Of a stretch of 8,297 nucleotides of DNA, positions 1 through 6,333 are shown in pieces. Every line of letters begins with the position of its first letter. Position 1 is the first letter of the stretch. The notes under the pieces are model-generated. The model was not told where the DNA came from and did no database searches. It saw only the letters and a list, made by a program, of their open reading frames with translations. The DNA is taken from the NCBI GenBank assembly GCA_946479475.1, contig CAMLGG010000230.1, forward strand, positions 1-8,297, written 5' to 3'. Both the position numbers and the translations under genes were made by a program. Source of the stretch: an uncultured Ideonella sp. (lineage in GTDB: Bacteria > Pseudomonadota > Gammaproteobacteria > Burkholderiales > Burkholderiaceae).

Positions 1-64
1 ACATTATGTCGAGCAGGCCGTGGCTCGGGAGGGCGGATTACAAAGGGATACGGAGCGGGCGAGG

Positions 65-526
65 TCAGCCCGTCTCTACATCGGGAGAGCCTTCGATCGG
101 CGTCGAAGCGGCTGCCGCGCCATCGGCCGCGGACTGCCGCCGGCGCGCCAGGTCGATCAGGTCCGCCAGGGCCGCGGGCTCCAGCGGCTTGCGCAGGAAG
201 CGGTCGAAGCCGGCGGCCAGGCAACGCGCCTCGTCGTCGGCCTGGCCGGTCGCGGTCAGGCACACGCACAGGGCCTGCGCGAGGCTGCCGCCCATCTGGC
301 GCAGCTGGGACACCACCTCGCAGCCGTCCGGACCGGGCATGTTCAGGTCGATGAAGACGAGCACCGGCTGGAACAGGTGCGCGACGCGGGCGCCCATCTC
401 GCCCCCGAAGGCGGTCGAGGTCCGGCAGCCAATGACCTGCAGCAGGTAGCTGAAGGAAATGGCGGCGTCCAGGTTGTCATCGATGACGAGGACCCGGAGT
501 TCCGGAGGGCTGGTGTCGAGTGACAT
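65..526 (-). CDS. Stand-alone response regulator receiver (CheY-like REC) protein
   Basis: Encodes 153 residues that are almost entirely one receiver domain (about residues 9-128), with no DNA-binding, enzymatic or other output domain. The receiver hallmarks are visible: acidic pair D16-D17 (VIDDN), phospho-acceptor D60 in FIDLNMPGPDG, T91 in CLTATG and K113 in FLRKPLEP. Such single-domain receivers take phosphate from a histidine kinase and act by protein contact or as phosphorelay shuttles. The tail after residue 129 is Ala/Ser-rich and probably disordered. The frame stays open upstream to 718, but the start at 526 is chosen because homology to REC begins just after MSLDTSPPEL and the upstream extension is low-complexity Pro/Arg. 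No convincing Shine-Dalgarno is seen. The gene diverges from the UDP-glucose dehydrogenase gene, with a possible sigma-54 element at 559-573. No histidine kinase is present in the window, so its partner is unknown. Confidence 0.88.
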   Translation of the reverse strand: MSLDTSPPELRVLVIDDNLDAAISFSYLLQVIGCRTSTAFGGEMGARVAHLFQPVLVFIDLNMPGPDGCEVVSQLRQMGGSLAQALCVCLTATGQADDEARCLAAGFDRFLRKPLEPAALADLIDLARRRQSAADGAAAASTPIEGSPDVETG

Positions 527-558
527 GTTCGGCGGCGTTGCCTGAGCACCCGGTGGCA

Positions 559-573
559 GCAAACCGTGTTCCC
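559..573 (-). promoter_or_regulatory. Candidate sigma-54 promoter for the receiver gene
   Basis: Read on the minus strand, GGGAAC-ACGGT-TTGC matches the RpoN consensus TGGCAC-N5-TTGC at 8 of 10 positions, with GG and GC spaced exactly 10 bases apart. Transcription would begin near 547, giving a 21-base leader before the ATG at 526. This is the weakest member of the set by context, and an 8/10 match can occur by chance. It shares its -24 hexamer, GGGAAC, with the oppositely directed element at 596-610. Confidence 0.4.
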
Positions 574-592
574 GGCCCCGCATCCGGGCCGG
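572..592. repeat. Inverted repeat between two divergent sigma-54-like elements
   Basis: Arms ccggccc (572-578) and gggccgg (586-592) are perfect inverted copies around a 7-base centre. The dyad sits between the two divergent -24/-12 elements at 559-573 and 596-610. It could be a protein-binding dyad or a chance product of high GC content. No known activator consensus is recognised in it. Confidence 0.4.
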
Positions 593-595
593 CCT

Positions 596-610
596 GGGAA
601 CGTGCCTTGC
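596..610 (+). promoter_or_regulatory. Candidate sigma-54 promoter for the UDP-glucose dehydrogenase/ABC fusion operon
   Basis: GGGAAC-GTGCC-TTGC matches TGGCAC-N5-TTGC at 8 of 10 positions, with exact GG-N10-GC spacing. Transcription would start near 622, leaving a 35-base leader that contains the ribosome site aaggga (642-647) before the ATG at 657. Orientation and distance both fit. Confidence 0.5.
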
Positions 611-656
611 CGACCGGCGCCCATCAGGCGACATCAACGGCAAGGGACGCAAGACG

Positions 657-2087
657 ATGAAGAACGACGACCATGCGGCCGGCGGCGGCGCCGCCGGCTC
701 GGCCGGGGAGGCCATCACCGTCTTCGGAGCCGGCTATGTCGGCCTGGTGACGGCCGCCTGCCTGGCCGGCCTGGGCCACGAGGTGGTCTGCATGGACACG
801 GACGCCGGTCGCGTGGAGCAACTGGCCGGCGTGGCGGCCGGCGGGGCGCTGCCGTTTCACGAGCCGGGGCTGGAGGAACTGGTGGCGCGGCTGGCCGCGG
901 CGGGGCGGCTGCGCTTTGTCGACGATGCAGAGGAAGCTGTCCGTCACGGTCGGCTGCTGTTCATCGCCGTCGGCACCCCGGGCAGTGACGACGGCTCGGC
1001 GGACCTGCGCCATGTGCTTTCGGTGGCCCGCGCGATAGGCGACCACATGGCGCACGACGTGCTGGTGGTCGACAAGAGCACCGTGCCAGTGGGCACGGCG
1101 GAGCGGGTGCGCGAGGTCATTGCCGGTGCGCTCGCGCGTCGCGGTCGCCGGGAGCTCGATTTCTGCGTTGCCTCCAACCCCGAGTTCCTGCGCGAGGGCC
1201 AGGCGCTGAACGACTTCATGCATCCGGACCGCATCGTCTGCGGTGCCGACCGCCCGGCGGCCCTGTCGGAGCTGAACCGGCTGTACTCCCCGCTGCTGCG
1301 GGATCCGGCGAAGCAGTGGCTGCCGATGTCGCTGCGCAGCGCAGAGATGTGCAAGTACGCATGCAACGTGATGCTGGCCGCCCGCGTGAGCCTGATGAAC
1401 GACCTCGCGCTGCTGGCCGAGACGCTGGGAGCCGACATCGACGAAGTGCGCCGCGGGATGGCCGGCGACCCCCGCATCGGGCCGGAGTTCCTCTCGCCGG
1501 GCTGCGGCTTCGGCGGCTCGTGCCTGCCCAAGGACCTGCGGGCGCTGCTGCACACGGCGGCCGACGCCGGACTGGAGCTGCCCATGCTCGAGGCCGCGGA
1601 GGCCGTCAACGAACGCCAGAAGGGGCTGCTCGCGCGCCGCGTGTCGGAGGCCTTCGGCGGGCACCTGGAGGGGCGGCGCATCGCCGTGTGGGGCCTGGCC
1701 TTCAAGCCGGGCACGGACGACCTGCGCGACGCCCCGAGCGAGGTGCTGATCCGCGATCTGCTCGCCGAAGGGGCGGAGGTCGTCGCGCACGACCCGCTGG
1801 CCATGCCGGCTGCGCGCCGGCGTCACGCGCACTGGAGCGGCCTGCGTTTCGCCGCCGATCCCCTGGGCGCGGTGGCCGGCGCGGATGCACTGGTCATCGT
1901 GACGGAGTGCCCCGAGTTCCACGGCATCGACTGGGCCAAGGTGCGCCGCTGCATGGCGGGCGACTGGGTCCTGGACGGCCGCAACCTCTGCGACGGCAGC
2001 CAGCTGCAGGCGCATGGCTTCAACTACCGCGGCATCGGCCGCCCGGTGCGCGAGGGCGCCGCCGTCGCACTGGCCCTCGCGCGCTGA
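657..2087 (+). CDS. ugd: UDP-glucose 6-dehydrogenase
   Basis: Oxidises UDP-glucose to UDP-glucuronate with two NAD+, a cytosolic step supplying uronic acid for surface polysaccharides. The 476-residue protein has the full family architecture. It has an N-terminal Rossmann domain with G24-A-G-Y-V-G29 (VFGAGYVGL). The STVPVGT loop and SNPEFLREG follow, with catalytic-type E176. The central helix has SAEMCKYACN, with K233 and N237. The catalytic cysteine is C289 in FGGSCLPKD, and the C-terminal UDP-binding domain contains WGLAFKPGTDDLRDAPS. No key residue is missing. It carries an extra N-terminal Gly/Ala-rich tail of about 18 residues before the first strand, making it longer than the usual roughly 390-450 residues. 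The ATG at 657 is supported by aaggga nine bases upstream. The next gene starts 33 bases downstream in the same direction, so co-transcription is likely. GDP-mannose dehydrogenase is a related alternative, but the overall motif pattern favours UDP-glucose. Confidence 0.93.
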   Translation: MKNDDHAAGGGAAGSAGEAITVFGAGYVGLVTAACLAGLGHEVVCMDTDAGRVEQLAGVAAGGALPFHEPGLEELVARLAAAGRLRFVDDAEEAVRHGRLLFIAVGTPGSDDGSADLRHVLSVARAIGDHMAHDVLVVDKSTVPVGTAERVREVIAGALARRGRRELDFCVASNPEFLREGQALNDFMHPDRIVCGADRPAALSELNRLYSPLLRDPAKQWLPMSLRSAEMCKYACNVMLAARVSLMNDLALLAETLGADIDEVRRGMAGDPRIGPEFLSPGCGFGGSCLPKDLRALLHTAADAGLELPMLEAAEAVNERQKGLLARRVSEAFGGHLEGRRIAVWGLAFKPGTDDLRDAPSEVLIRDLLAEGAEVVAHDPLAMPAARRRHAHWSGLRFAADPLGAVAGADALVIVTECPEFHGIDWAKVRRCMAGDWVLDGRNLCDGSQLQAHGFNYRGIGRPVREGAAVALALAR

Positions 2088-2120
2088 CCGGATCGGGCGG
2101 CGCGCTCGGGGCAGCATGCC

Positions 2121-4901
2121 ATGAAGGACGTGCTCGCCGGGCTGTGGACCGCCATCTGGCGCTACCGCTGGCGAACCGCCGGCGCCCTGGCGCTGCTGGT
2201 GGCCGCCAAGCTGGTGGCGGTCATGGTCCCGCTGGTGTTCAAGACCGTCATCGACGAGTTCAGCAACGACCAGGCCCACAGCGCGGTCGCTGCGGTGGAC
2301 TCGCTGGGCAGTACCCGCCTCGTCCTGGCCCTGCCCGTGTGGCTGCTGCTGGGCTATGCGCTGCTGCGCTTCACCGGCACGCTCTTCACCGAGCTGCGCG
2401 ACCTGCTGTTCGCGCGGGTCACGCTGCGCACCGTCGGAGCGTTCGCGGAGCGCACCTTCGCGCACCTGCTGGCGCTGAGCCCGCGATTCCACACCGGCCG
2501 CAACACCGGCAGCCTCATCCGCGACGTGGAACGCGGCACCGCTGGCATCGCCTTCCTGCTCGGCGCGGGGCTGTTCACCGTGCTGCCGACGCTGGTCGAG
2601 TTCGGTGCCGTGCTGGCGGTGCTGGTCGCCGCCGGCTACAGCCTCTGGTTCACGCTCGCCATCGGCGTGACCTTCTTCTTCTATGCGGGCTACACCACGC
2701 TGATGACGCGGCGGCGCGAGAAGCGGCAGCGCGAGGTCAACGCCATCGATTCGCTCTCGCAGGGGCGGGTGGTCGACGGCCTGATGAACTACGAGATGGT
2801 CAGGACCTATGCCCGCCAGCGCTTCGAGCTCGGGCGGTTCCTGGAGGTCCAGCAGCGCTGGATCGAGGCCTCGGTGATGAACCAGAGGGCGCTGTCATCG
2901 CTGCACGTCGGCCAGAGCGCGATCATCGCCGGCGGCGTGGCCACGGTGATGCTGCTGGCCGGCGAGCAGACGCTGCAGGGCCGGCTCAGCGTGGGCGACC
3001 TGGTGCTGGTGAACTCCTACGTGATCCAGATCTGCATGCCGCTGAACGCGCTGGGCTTCGTCTTCCGCCAGACGCTGGACGCGCTGGTCGACACCGAGAA
3101 GCTGTTCGCGCTGCTGCAGCAGCCCGAAGTCCAGGACCGGCCCGAGGCCCGGCCGCTGGCCCTGGGCGGGGGCGAAGTGCGCTTCGAGCAGGTCGATTTC
3201 GCGTACGAGCCCGGGCGTCCGATCCTGACTGGCTTCGACCTGCGCATCGCCCCCGGCAGCACCGTGGCAGTGGTGGGCGGCAGCGGCTCGGGCAAGTCGA
3301 CGCTCGCCCGACTGCTGCTGCGTCTTTACGACCCGGCGGCCGGGCGCGTGAGCATCGACGGCCAGGACCTGCGCGAGGTGCAGCTGGAATCGCTGGCCGG
3401 GGCCATTGGCGTCGTCTCGCAGGACACGGCGCTGTTCAACGACACGATCGCCTTCAACATCGGCTACGGCCGCGCCGGTGCCGGCCTGGCGGAGATCATC
3501 GACGCGGCCAAGGCGGCGCAGGTGCACGAGTTCATCGTCTCGCTGCCGCAGCAATACGACACCATCGTGGGTGAACGCGGCATGAAGCTCTCGGGCGGCG
3601 AGAAGCAGCGCATCGCCATCGCCCGTGCGCTGCTGAAGAACCCGCCGCTGATGATCTTCGACGAAGCGACCTCGGCGCTGGACACCCGCGCCGAGCGGGC
3701 CATCCAGCGCGAGCTGGACCGCATCGCCGAGGGGCGGACCACGCTCATCATCGCCCACCGCCTGTCGACCATCGTCAACGCCGACCAGATCGTGGTGATG
3801 GACCGCGGCCGCATCGTCGAGAGCGGCCGGCACGAAGACCTGCTGGCCCGCGACGGCCTCTACGCGCAGCTGTGGAACCTGCAGCTGCAGCAGCGCGAGT
3901 TCGAGCGGCTGGAGCGGCGCCTCGCGCGGCGGCCGGTCAACCTGGGCGTGCTGCTGGCCGGCACGGTCGATGCACTGCGCGAGCCTGCGGAGTCGCGCGG
4001 CATCGCGCTCTACACCGACGTGGACCTCGCCAACGCGAGCGTCTCCGGCGACCCGGGAGCGCTCGCGGATGCGATGTACGCCATGGGCCGCCAGGCCCTG
4101 AGGGCGACGCCCTCGGGCGGCCGCATCGAGATCCGCCTTTGCCGCCACGACATCAATGCCCTCGTCAGCTTCACCGATGGCCGGCAGTCGGTGCGGGCCG
4201 GGGCTTCCTGGGCCGAGCCTTCGCAGGCGTTCGAGGCGGAGGTCCCGCCGCTGGACCCGCTGGCCCTGCGCTCGGTGGTGGAGCGGATGGGCGGCCGGTT
4301 CGAGACGACCGCCGCCGGCGGCGGCCACGGCATGCGCTACGCGATCGAGCTGCCGCTGCAGCCGCTGGTGGTGACCCCGCCACGCCTGGCGCGCGAGGCG
4401 GCCGCCGGTGCCGACGTTTCAGAGGCGGTTGCGGTGCGCGCACTGCCGCCGCCGCAGGCGCTCGCCGGCCTGAAGGTGATGTGCGTGGACGACGACGGCG
4501 ACGCGCTTCAGACCCTTGCCCTGGTCCTGCACGGCGAGGGGGCCACGGTGCTGCCCTTCGCCCATGGCACCGAGGCGCTGGACTGGCTCGCCCACCATCC
4601 GTCCGACCAGTGGCCGCAGCTGCTGGCCTGCGACATCGCCCTGTCGGGGGAGGAGGACGGGCACGCGGTGATGCGCCGCATCCGCCAGATGGAGGCCGAG
4701 CGCGGCGTGCCTCTGGAGCGCCGGCTGCCGGCGGTGGCCCTCACCGGTCTCGCGCGCCCCGAGAACCGCCTCATGGCCCTCATGGCCGGCTTCCAGCTGC
4801 ACCTGGCCAAGCCGGTCGACCCCGCCGAGCTCATAGGTGCGCTGGCAACCCTGGCGGGCCGCGGCGGGACGGTGGCGGAGCGTCCGCGCCTGCGCGGATA
4901 G
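2121..4901 (+). CDS. Atm1/ABCB7-type ABC exporter fused to a degenerate HATPase domain and a REC domain
   Basis: A 926-residue fusion in one uninterrupted frame. Residues 1-340 form an exporter membrane domain with six likely helices (about 20-45, 66-92, 144-168, 170-195, 262-285, 293-318) and Atm1-like segments RFHTGRNTGSLIRDVERGT and NSYVIQICMPLNALGF. Residues 350-595 are a complete nucleotide-binding domain: Walker A GGSGSGKST (386-394, K392), Q-loop Q434 in SQDTALFNDTIAFNIGYG, LSGGE 490-494, Walker B D514-E515, H-loop H546. Residues 606-746 align with histidine-kinase HATPase domains, but the N-box has A654 and Q658 instead of Asn and the glycine boxes are lost. No phospho-acceptor His domain precedes it. 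Residues 785-905 are an intact receiver (D790-D792, phospho-acceptor D838, T875, K897). Atm1 exporters move glutathione-linked or related thiol compounds; here the TM5 motif LNxGQ reads LHVGQ (H262), so the substrate is uncertain. The start has only a weak ribosome site. It is probably co-transcribed with the dehydrogenase 33 bases upstream. Confidence 0.9.
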   Translation: MKDVLAGLWTAIWRYRWRTAGALALLVAAKLVAVMVPLVFKTVIDEFSNDQAHSAVAAVDSLGSTRLVLALPVWLLLGYALLRFTGTLFTELRDLLFARVTLRTVGAFAERTFAHLLALSPRFHTGRNTGSLIRDVERGTAGIAFLLGAGLFTVLPTLVEFGAVLAVLVAAGYSLWFTLAIGVTFFFYAGYTTLMTRRREKRQREVNAIDSLSQGRVVDGLMNYEMVRTYARQRFELGRFLEVQQRWIEASVMNQRALSSLHVGQSAIIAGGVATVMLLAGEQTLQGRLSVGDLVLVNSYVIQICMPLNALGFVFRQTLDALVDTEKLFALLQQPEVQDRPEARPLALGGGEVRFEQVDFAYEPGRPILTGFDLRIAPGSTVAVVGGSGSGKSTLARLLLRLYDPAAGRVSIDGQDLREVQLESLAGAIGVVSQDTALFNDTIAFNIGYGRAGAGLAEIIDAAKAAQVHEFIVSLPQQYDTIVGERGMKLSGGEKQRIAIARALLKNPPLMIFDEATSALDTRAERAIQRELDRIAEGRTTLIIAHRLSTIVNADQIVVMDRGRIVESGRHEDLLARDGLYAQLWNLQLQQREFERLERRLARRPVNLGVLLAGTVDALREPAESRGIALYTDVDLANASVSGDPGALADAMYAMGRQALRATPSGGRIEIRLCRHDINALVSFTDGRQSVRAGASWAEPSQAFEAEVPPLDPLALRSVVERMGGRFETTAAGGGHGMRYAIELPLQPLVVTPPRLAREAAAGADVSEAVAVRALPPPQALAGLKVMCVDDDGDALQTLALVLHGEGATVLPFAHGTEALDWLAHHPSDQWPQLLACDIALSGEEDGHAVMRRIRQMEAERGVPLERRLPAVALTGLARPENRLMALMAGFQLHLAKPVDPAELIGALATLAGRGGTVAERPRLRG

Positions 4902-4909
4902 CGGCCGCG

Positions 4910-4939
4910 GCCCCCTGGCACCGCGCTTGCCCAGGGGGC
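4910..4939. repeat. Perfect 9-bp inverted repeat enclosing a sigma-54 promoter
   Basis: Arms gccccctgg (4910-4918) and ccagggggc (4931-4939) are exact inverted copies. The 12-base centre plus the inner arm edges contain the -24/-12 element at 4916-4930. It lies nine bases after the stop codon of the ABC fusion, so the RNA could also form a hairpin. No T-run follows, so an intrinsic terminator is not well supported. Confidence 0.55.
4916..4930 (+). promoter_or_regulatory. Sigma-54 (RpoN) promoter of the AI-2E-family gene
   Basis: TGGCAC-CGCGC-TTGC matches the consensus TGGCAC-N5-TTGC at all 10 defined positions, with exact GG-N10-GC spacing. Transcription would start near 4942, giving a 48-base leader that contains the strong ribosome site at 4977-4984. 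This is the best regulatory match in the window. Sigma-54 promoters need an ATP-driven NtrC-family activator; none is encoded here. Confidence 0.75.
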
Positions 4940-4976
4940 AGGCAAGACCACCCCGCGGCGTCGCGAGGTCAGTTGT

Positions 4977-4984
4977 GGAGGAGG
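4977..4984 (+). promoter_or_regulatory. Strong ribosome binding site deciding the AI-2E-family start
   Basis: The sequence ggaggagg lies five bases before GTG at 4990, or eight if the leading ggagg pairs. It selects that GTG over upstream in-frame starts, including an ATG at 4837 that would overlap the preceding gene and precede the predicted transcript start. Confidence 0.75.
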
Positions 4985-4989
4985 CCCTC

Positions 4990-6207
4990 GTGAACTCGGC
5001 GGATGTCCCGGGCGCGGCGGCGAAGCATCCGGTCTGGGGCCACCGCGCCCTGACCGGCCTGCTGGTCGTCGCCATCATCCTGTTGCTGAAGGAGACAGCG
5101 GCGCTCATGGTGCCCATCGCGGCCGCGCTCGTGCTGACCTTCGTCTTCGCGCCGGTGGTGCGCTGGCTGCGCCGCCGCGGCATCCGCGAGACCTTCGGCG
5201 CCGGGATCGTGGTGGTGATGCTCCTGGCCGTCACCGCCTTGATGGCGAGCACTTTGGCCGCGCCCGCGGCCGAATGGTGGGACCGGGCACCGACCACGCT
5301 GGCGCAAGTGATGGCGAGGCTGGACCGGCTGCGCATCCTGATGCCGGCCTCGACGCCGCCGCCGGCCCCTGCCGCGGCGACCCGCGCCGCCAGCCGCCGC
5401 CCGAGCCTGGCGGAGCTGGAGGAGCTGCGGCCGGACCCGATCAAGGAGCACCTCGCGACCGAGGGTTTCGCGCTGACGCGCGTCGTCGTGGCGCGCCTGG
5501 TGGGCTTCTGCGTATCGGCAGCGGCCACGGTCATCCTGCTGTACTTCCTGCTGGCCTCCGAGCACTGGGTCATCACGCGAAGTGTCGAGGCCATCCCGCG
5601 CCACCGCTCGCGCGCGCTGCTCCTCGCGGGCCTGCGCAGCGTCCAGCGCGAGATCTCGCACTTCCTCGGCGCGCTGGCCGTGGTCAACCTCGGCGTGGGC
5701 ATCGCGATGTCGATCGCCGGCTGGTGGCTGGGGCTGCCGAACCCGGTGCTTTGGGGCACCGTCTGCGGGCTGCTGAACTTCATCCCCTACCTGGGCCCGA
5801 TGATCGGCGCCACGCTGCTGCTGATGGCGGGCATCCTGACCTTCGACTCGCTGCCGCAGATCGTCGCGCCGGCCCTGGCCCTGCTGGCCATCCACGCGAC
5901 CGAAAGCAACTTCATCAGCCCCTTCTTCGTCGGCAAGAGGCTGTCGCTCAGCCCGGTCTCGATGTGCCTGTCCGTCATGTTCTGGGGCTGGCTCTGGGGA
6001 CTGGCCGGCGCGGTGATGGCCGTGCCGCTGCTGGTGGCCCTGCGGGCGATGTGCAAGCGGCAGCGCAGGCTGCACTGGCTCAACGCCTACCTCGAGGGGA
6101 CGCAGCGCAGGGTCAGCCTGCGGTCGCTCATCGGGCGCGGGCGCCGGGGCGGCGCGGCCGCGACCATGGCCGAGGCTGGCGACGGCTCGCTGCCCCGGGG
6201 CCGCTGA
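4990..6207 (+). CDS. AI-2E transporter family (PerM/YdiK-like) membrane protein
   Basis: A 405-residue inner-membrane protein from a GTG start. Hydrophobic segments fall at about residues 20-36, 38-58, 70-92, 170-190, 225-248, 253-282, 290-303 and 325-350, the usual arrangement for this family. The diagnostic region GLPNPVLWGTVCGLLNFIPY followed by LGP (about 248-270) is clear, as is ESNFISPFFVGKRLSLSP (305-322). Between the third and fourth segments lies a soluble region containing a Pro/Ala-rich stretch (about 119-137). The C-terminus is basic then low-complexity. The family is named after a reported autoinducer-2 exporter, but other members have been linked to ion or antiporter activity, so the name does not prove AI-2 transport. 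Length is slightly above the usual 340-370 residues, owing to the loop and tail. It stands 88 bases after the ABC fusion, with its own predicted sigma-54 promoter, and converges with the PEP-CTERM gene. Confidence 0.88.
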   Translation: MNSADVPGAAAKHPVWGHRALTGLLVVAIILLLKETAALMVPIAAALVLTFVFAPVVRWLRRRGIRETFGAGIVVVMLLAVTALMASTLAAPAAEWWDRAPTTLAQVMARLDRLRILMPASTPPPAPAAATRAASRRPSLAELEELRPDPIKEHLATEGFALTRVVVARLVGFCVSAAATVILLYFLLASEHWVITRSVEAIPRHRSRALLLAGLRSVQREISHFLGALAVVNLGVGIAMSIAGWWLGLPNPVLWGTVCGLLNFIPYLGPMIGATLLLMAGILTFDSLPQIVAPALALLAIHATESNFISPFFVGKRLSLSPVSMCLSVMFWGWLWGLAGAVMAVPLLVALRAMCKRQRRLHWLNAYLEGTQRRVSLRSLIGRGRRGGAAATMAEAGDGSLPRGR

Positions 6208-6253
6208 AGGCGGTGGGCGGGAGGAAAGGGGCGCCTCACGTCCCGGCTGACAG

Positions 6254-6333
6254 GGATCAGCCTCGCTGATCGTGATCGGCTTTCACTGGCCGGAGTCAGC
6301 TTTCGCGGGTCGGGGTCAGCTCTCGCCGTGGCG
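6254..6333. repeat. Degenerate ~20-bp tandem repeat series
   Basis: A core resembling tcagcttcgc or tcggctttcac recurs at 6257, 6276, 6296 and 6316, with spacings of 19, 20 and 20 bases. The last two copies are clearest: 6292-6307 and 6312-6327 agree at 13 of 16 positions. The first unit contains a perfect small hairpin, gatcag-cctcg-ctgatc (6255-6271). The series starts in the gap after the AI-2E-family gene and runs into the final codons and stop of the PEP-CTERM gene. It resembles the multiple short terminal repeats of some insertion sequences, but no transposase is present. Confidence 0.5.
6255..6271. terminator. Short hairpin between convergent genes
   Basis: gatcag and ctgatc pair perfectly around a 5-base loop in the 108-base gap between the convergent AI-2E-family and PEP-CTERM genes. 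The position suits a bidirectional terminator. The stem is short and no T-run follows on either strand, so support is weak; it is also part of the tandem repeat series. Confidence 0.25.

Noticed and set aside
1..64. Possible gene fragment or terminator at the window start
   Set aside because: The short plus-strand frames running from here are shadows of the receiver gene, and no hairpin or T-run is seen downstream of its stop codon.
624..2492. Very long minus-strand open frame (622 codons) opposite the dehydrogenase
   Set aside because: Its translation is Gln/Arg/Ala/His-rich with no domain pattern, a normal shadow of high-GC coding DNA; the plus strand has a full set of UDP-glucose dehydrogenase motifs.
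1316..3574. 752-codon plus-strand frame spanning the dehydrogenase and exporter genes
   Set aside because: Low-complexity Arg/Ala/Gly translation in the wrong frame across two well-supported genes; a composition artefact.
3870..3940. Phospho-acceptor histidine domain between the exporter and the HATPase-like region
   Set aside because: The linker (QLWNLQLQQREFERLERR) is short, contains no histidine and resembles the normal C-terminal helix of ABC exporters.
3959..3973. Sigma-54-like match CGGCAC-GGTCG-ATGC (8/10) inside the ABC fusion gene
   Set aside because: It lies within coding sequence near the start of the HATPase-like domain, with no gene start downstream. Kept as a warning that 8/10 matches occur by chance here.
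4910..4939. Intrinsic terminator after the ABC fusion gene
   Set aside because: The perfect stem is attractive, but no T-run follows and its centre is a consensus sigma-54 promoter, which explains the region better. A dual role is not excluded.
4837..4989. AI-2E-family gene starting at the in-frame ATG 4837
   Set aside because: This would overlap the exporter gene by 65 bases, add a non-conserved Arg/Gly-rich leader, and lie upstream of the predicted promoter. GTG 4990 has a strong ribosome site.
4419..5783. Long minus-strand frames over the exporter tail and AI-2E-family gene
   Set aside because: Translations are Arg/Ser/Ala- or Gln/His-rich with no motifs, lying opposite genes with clear homology.
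6254..6333. CRISPR array
   Set aside because: The units are contiguous ~20-bp degenerate repeats without spacers, and there are no cas genes.
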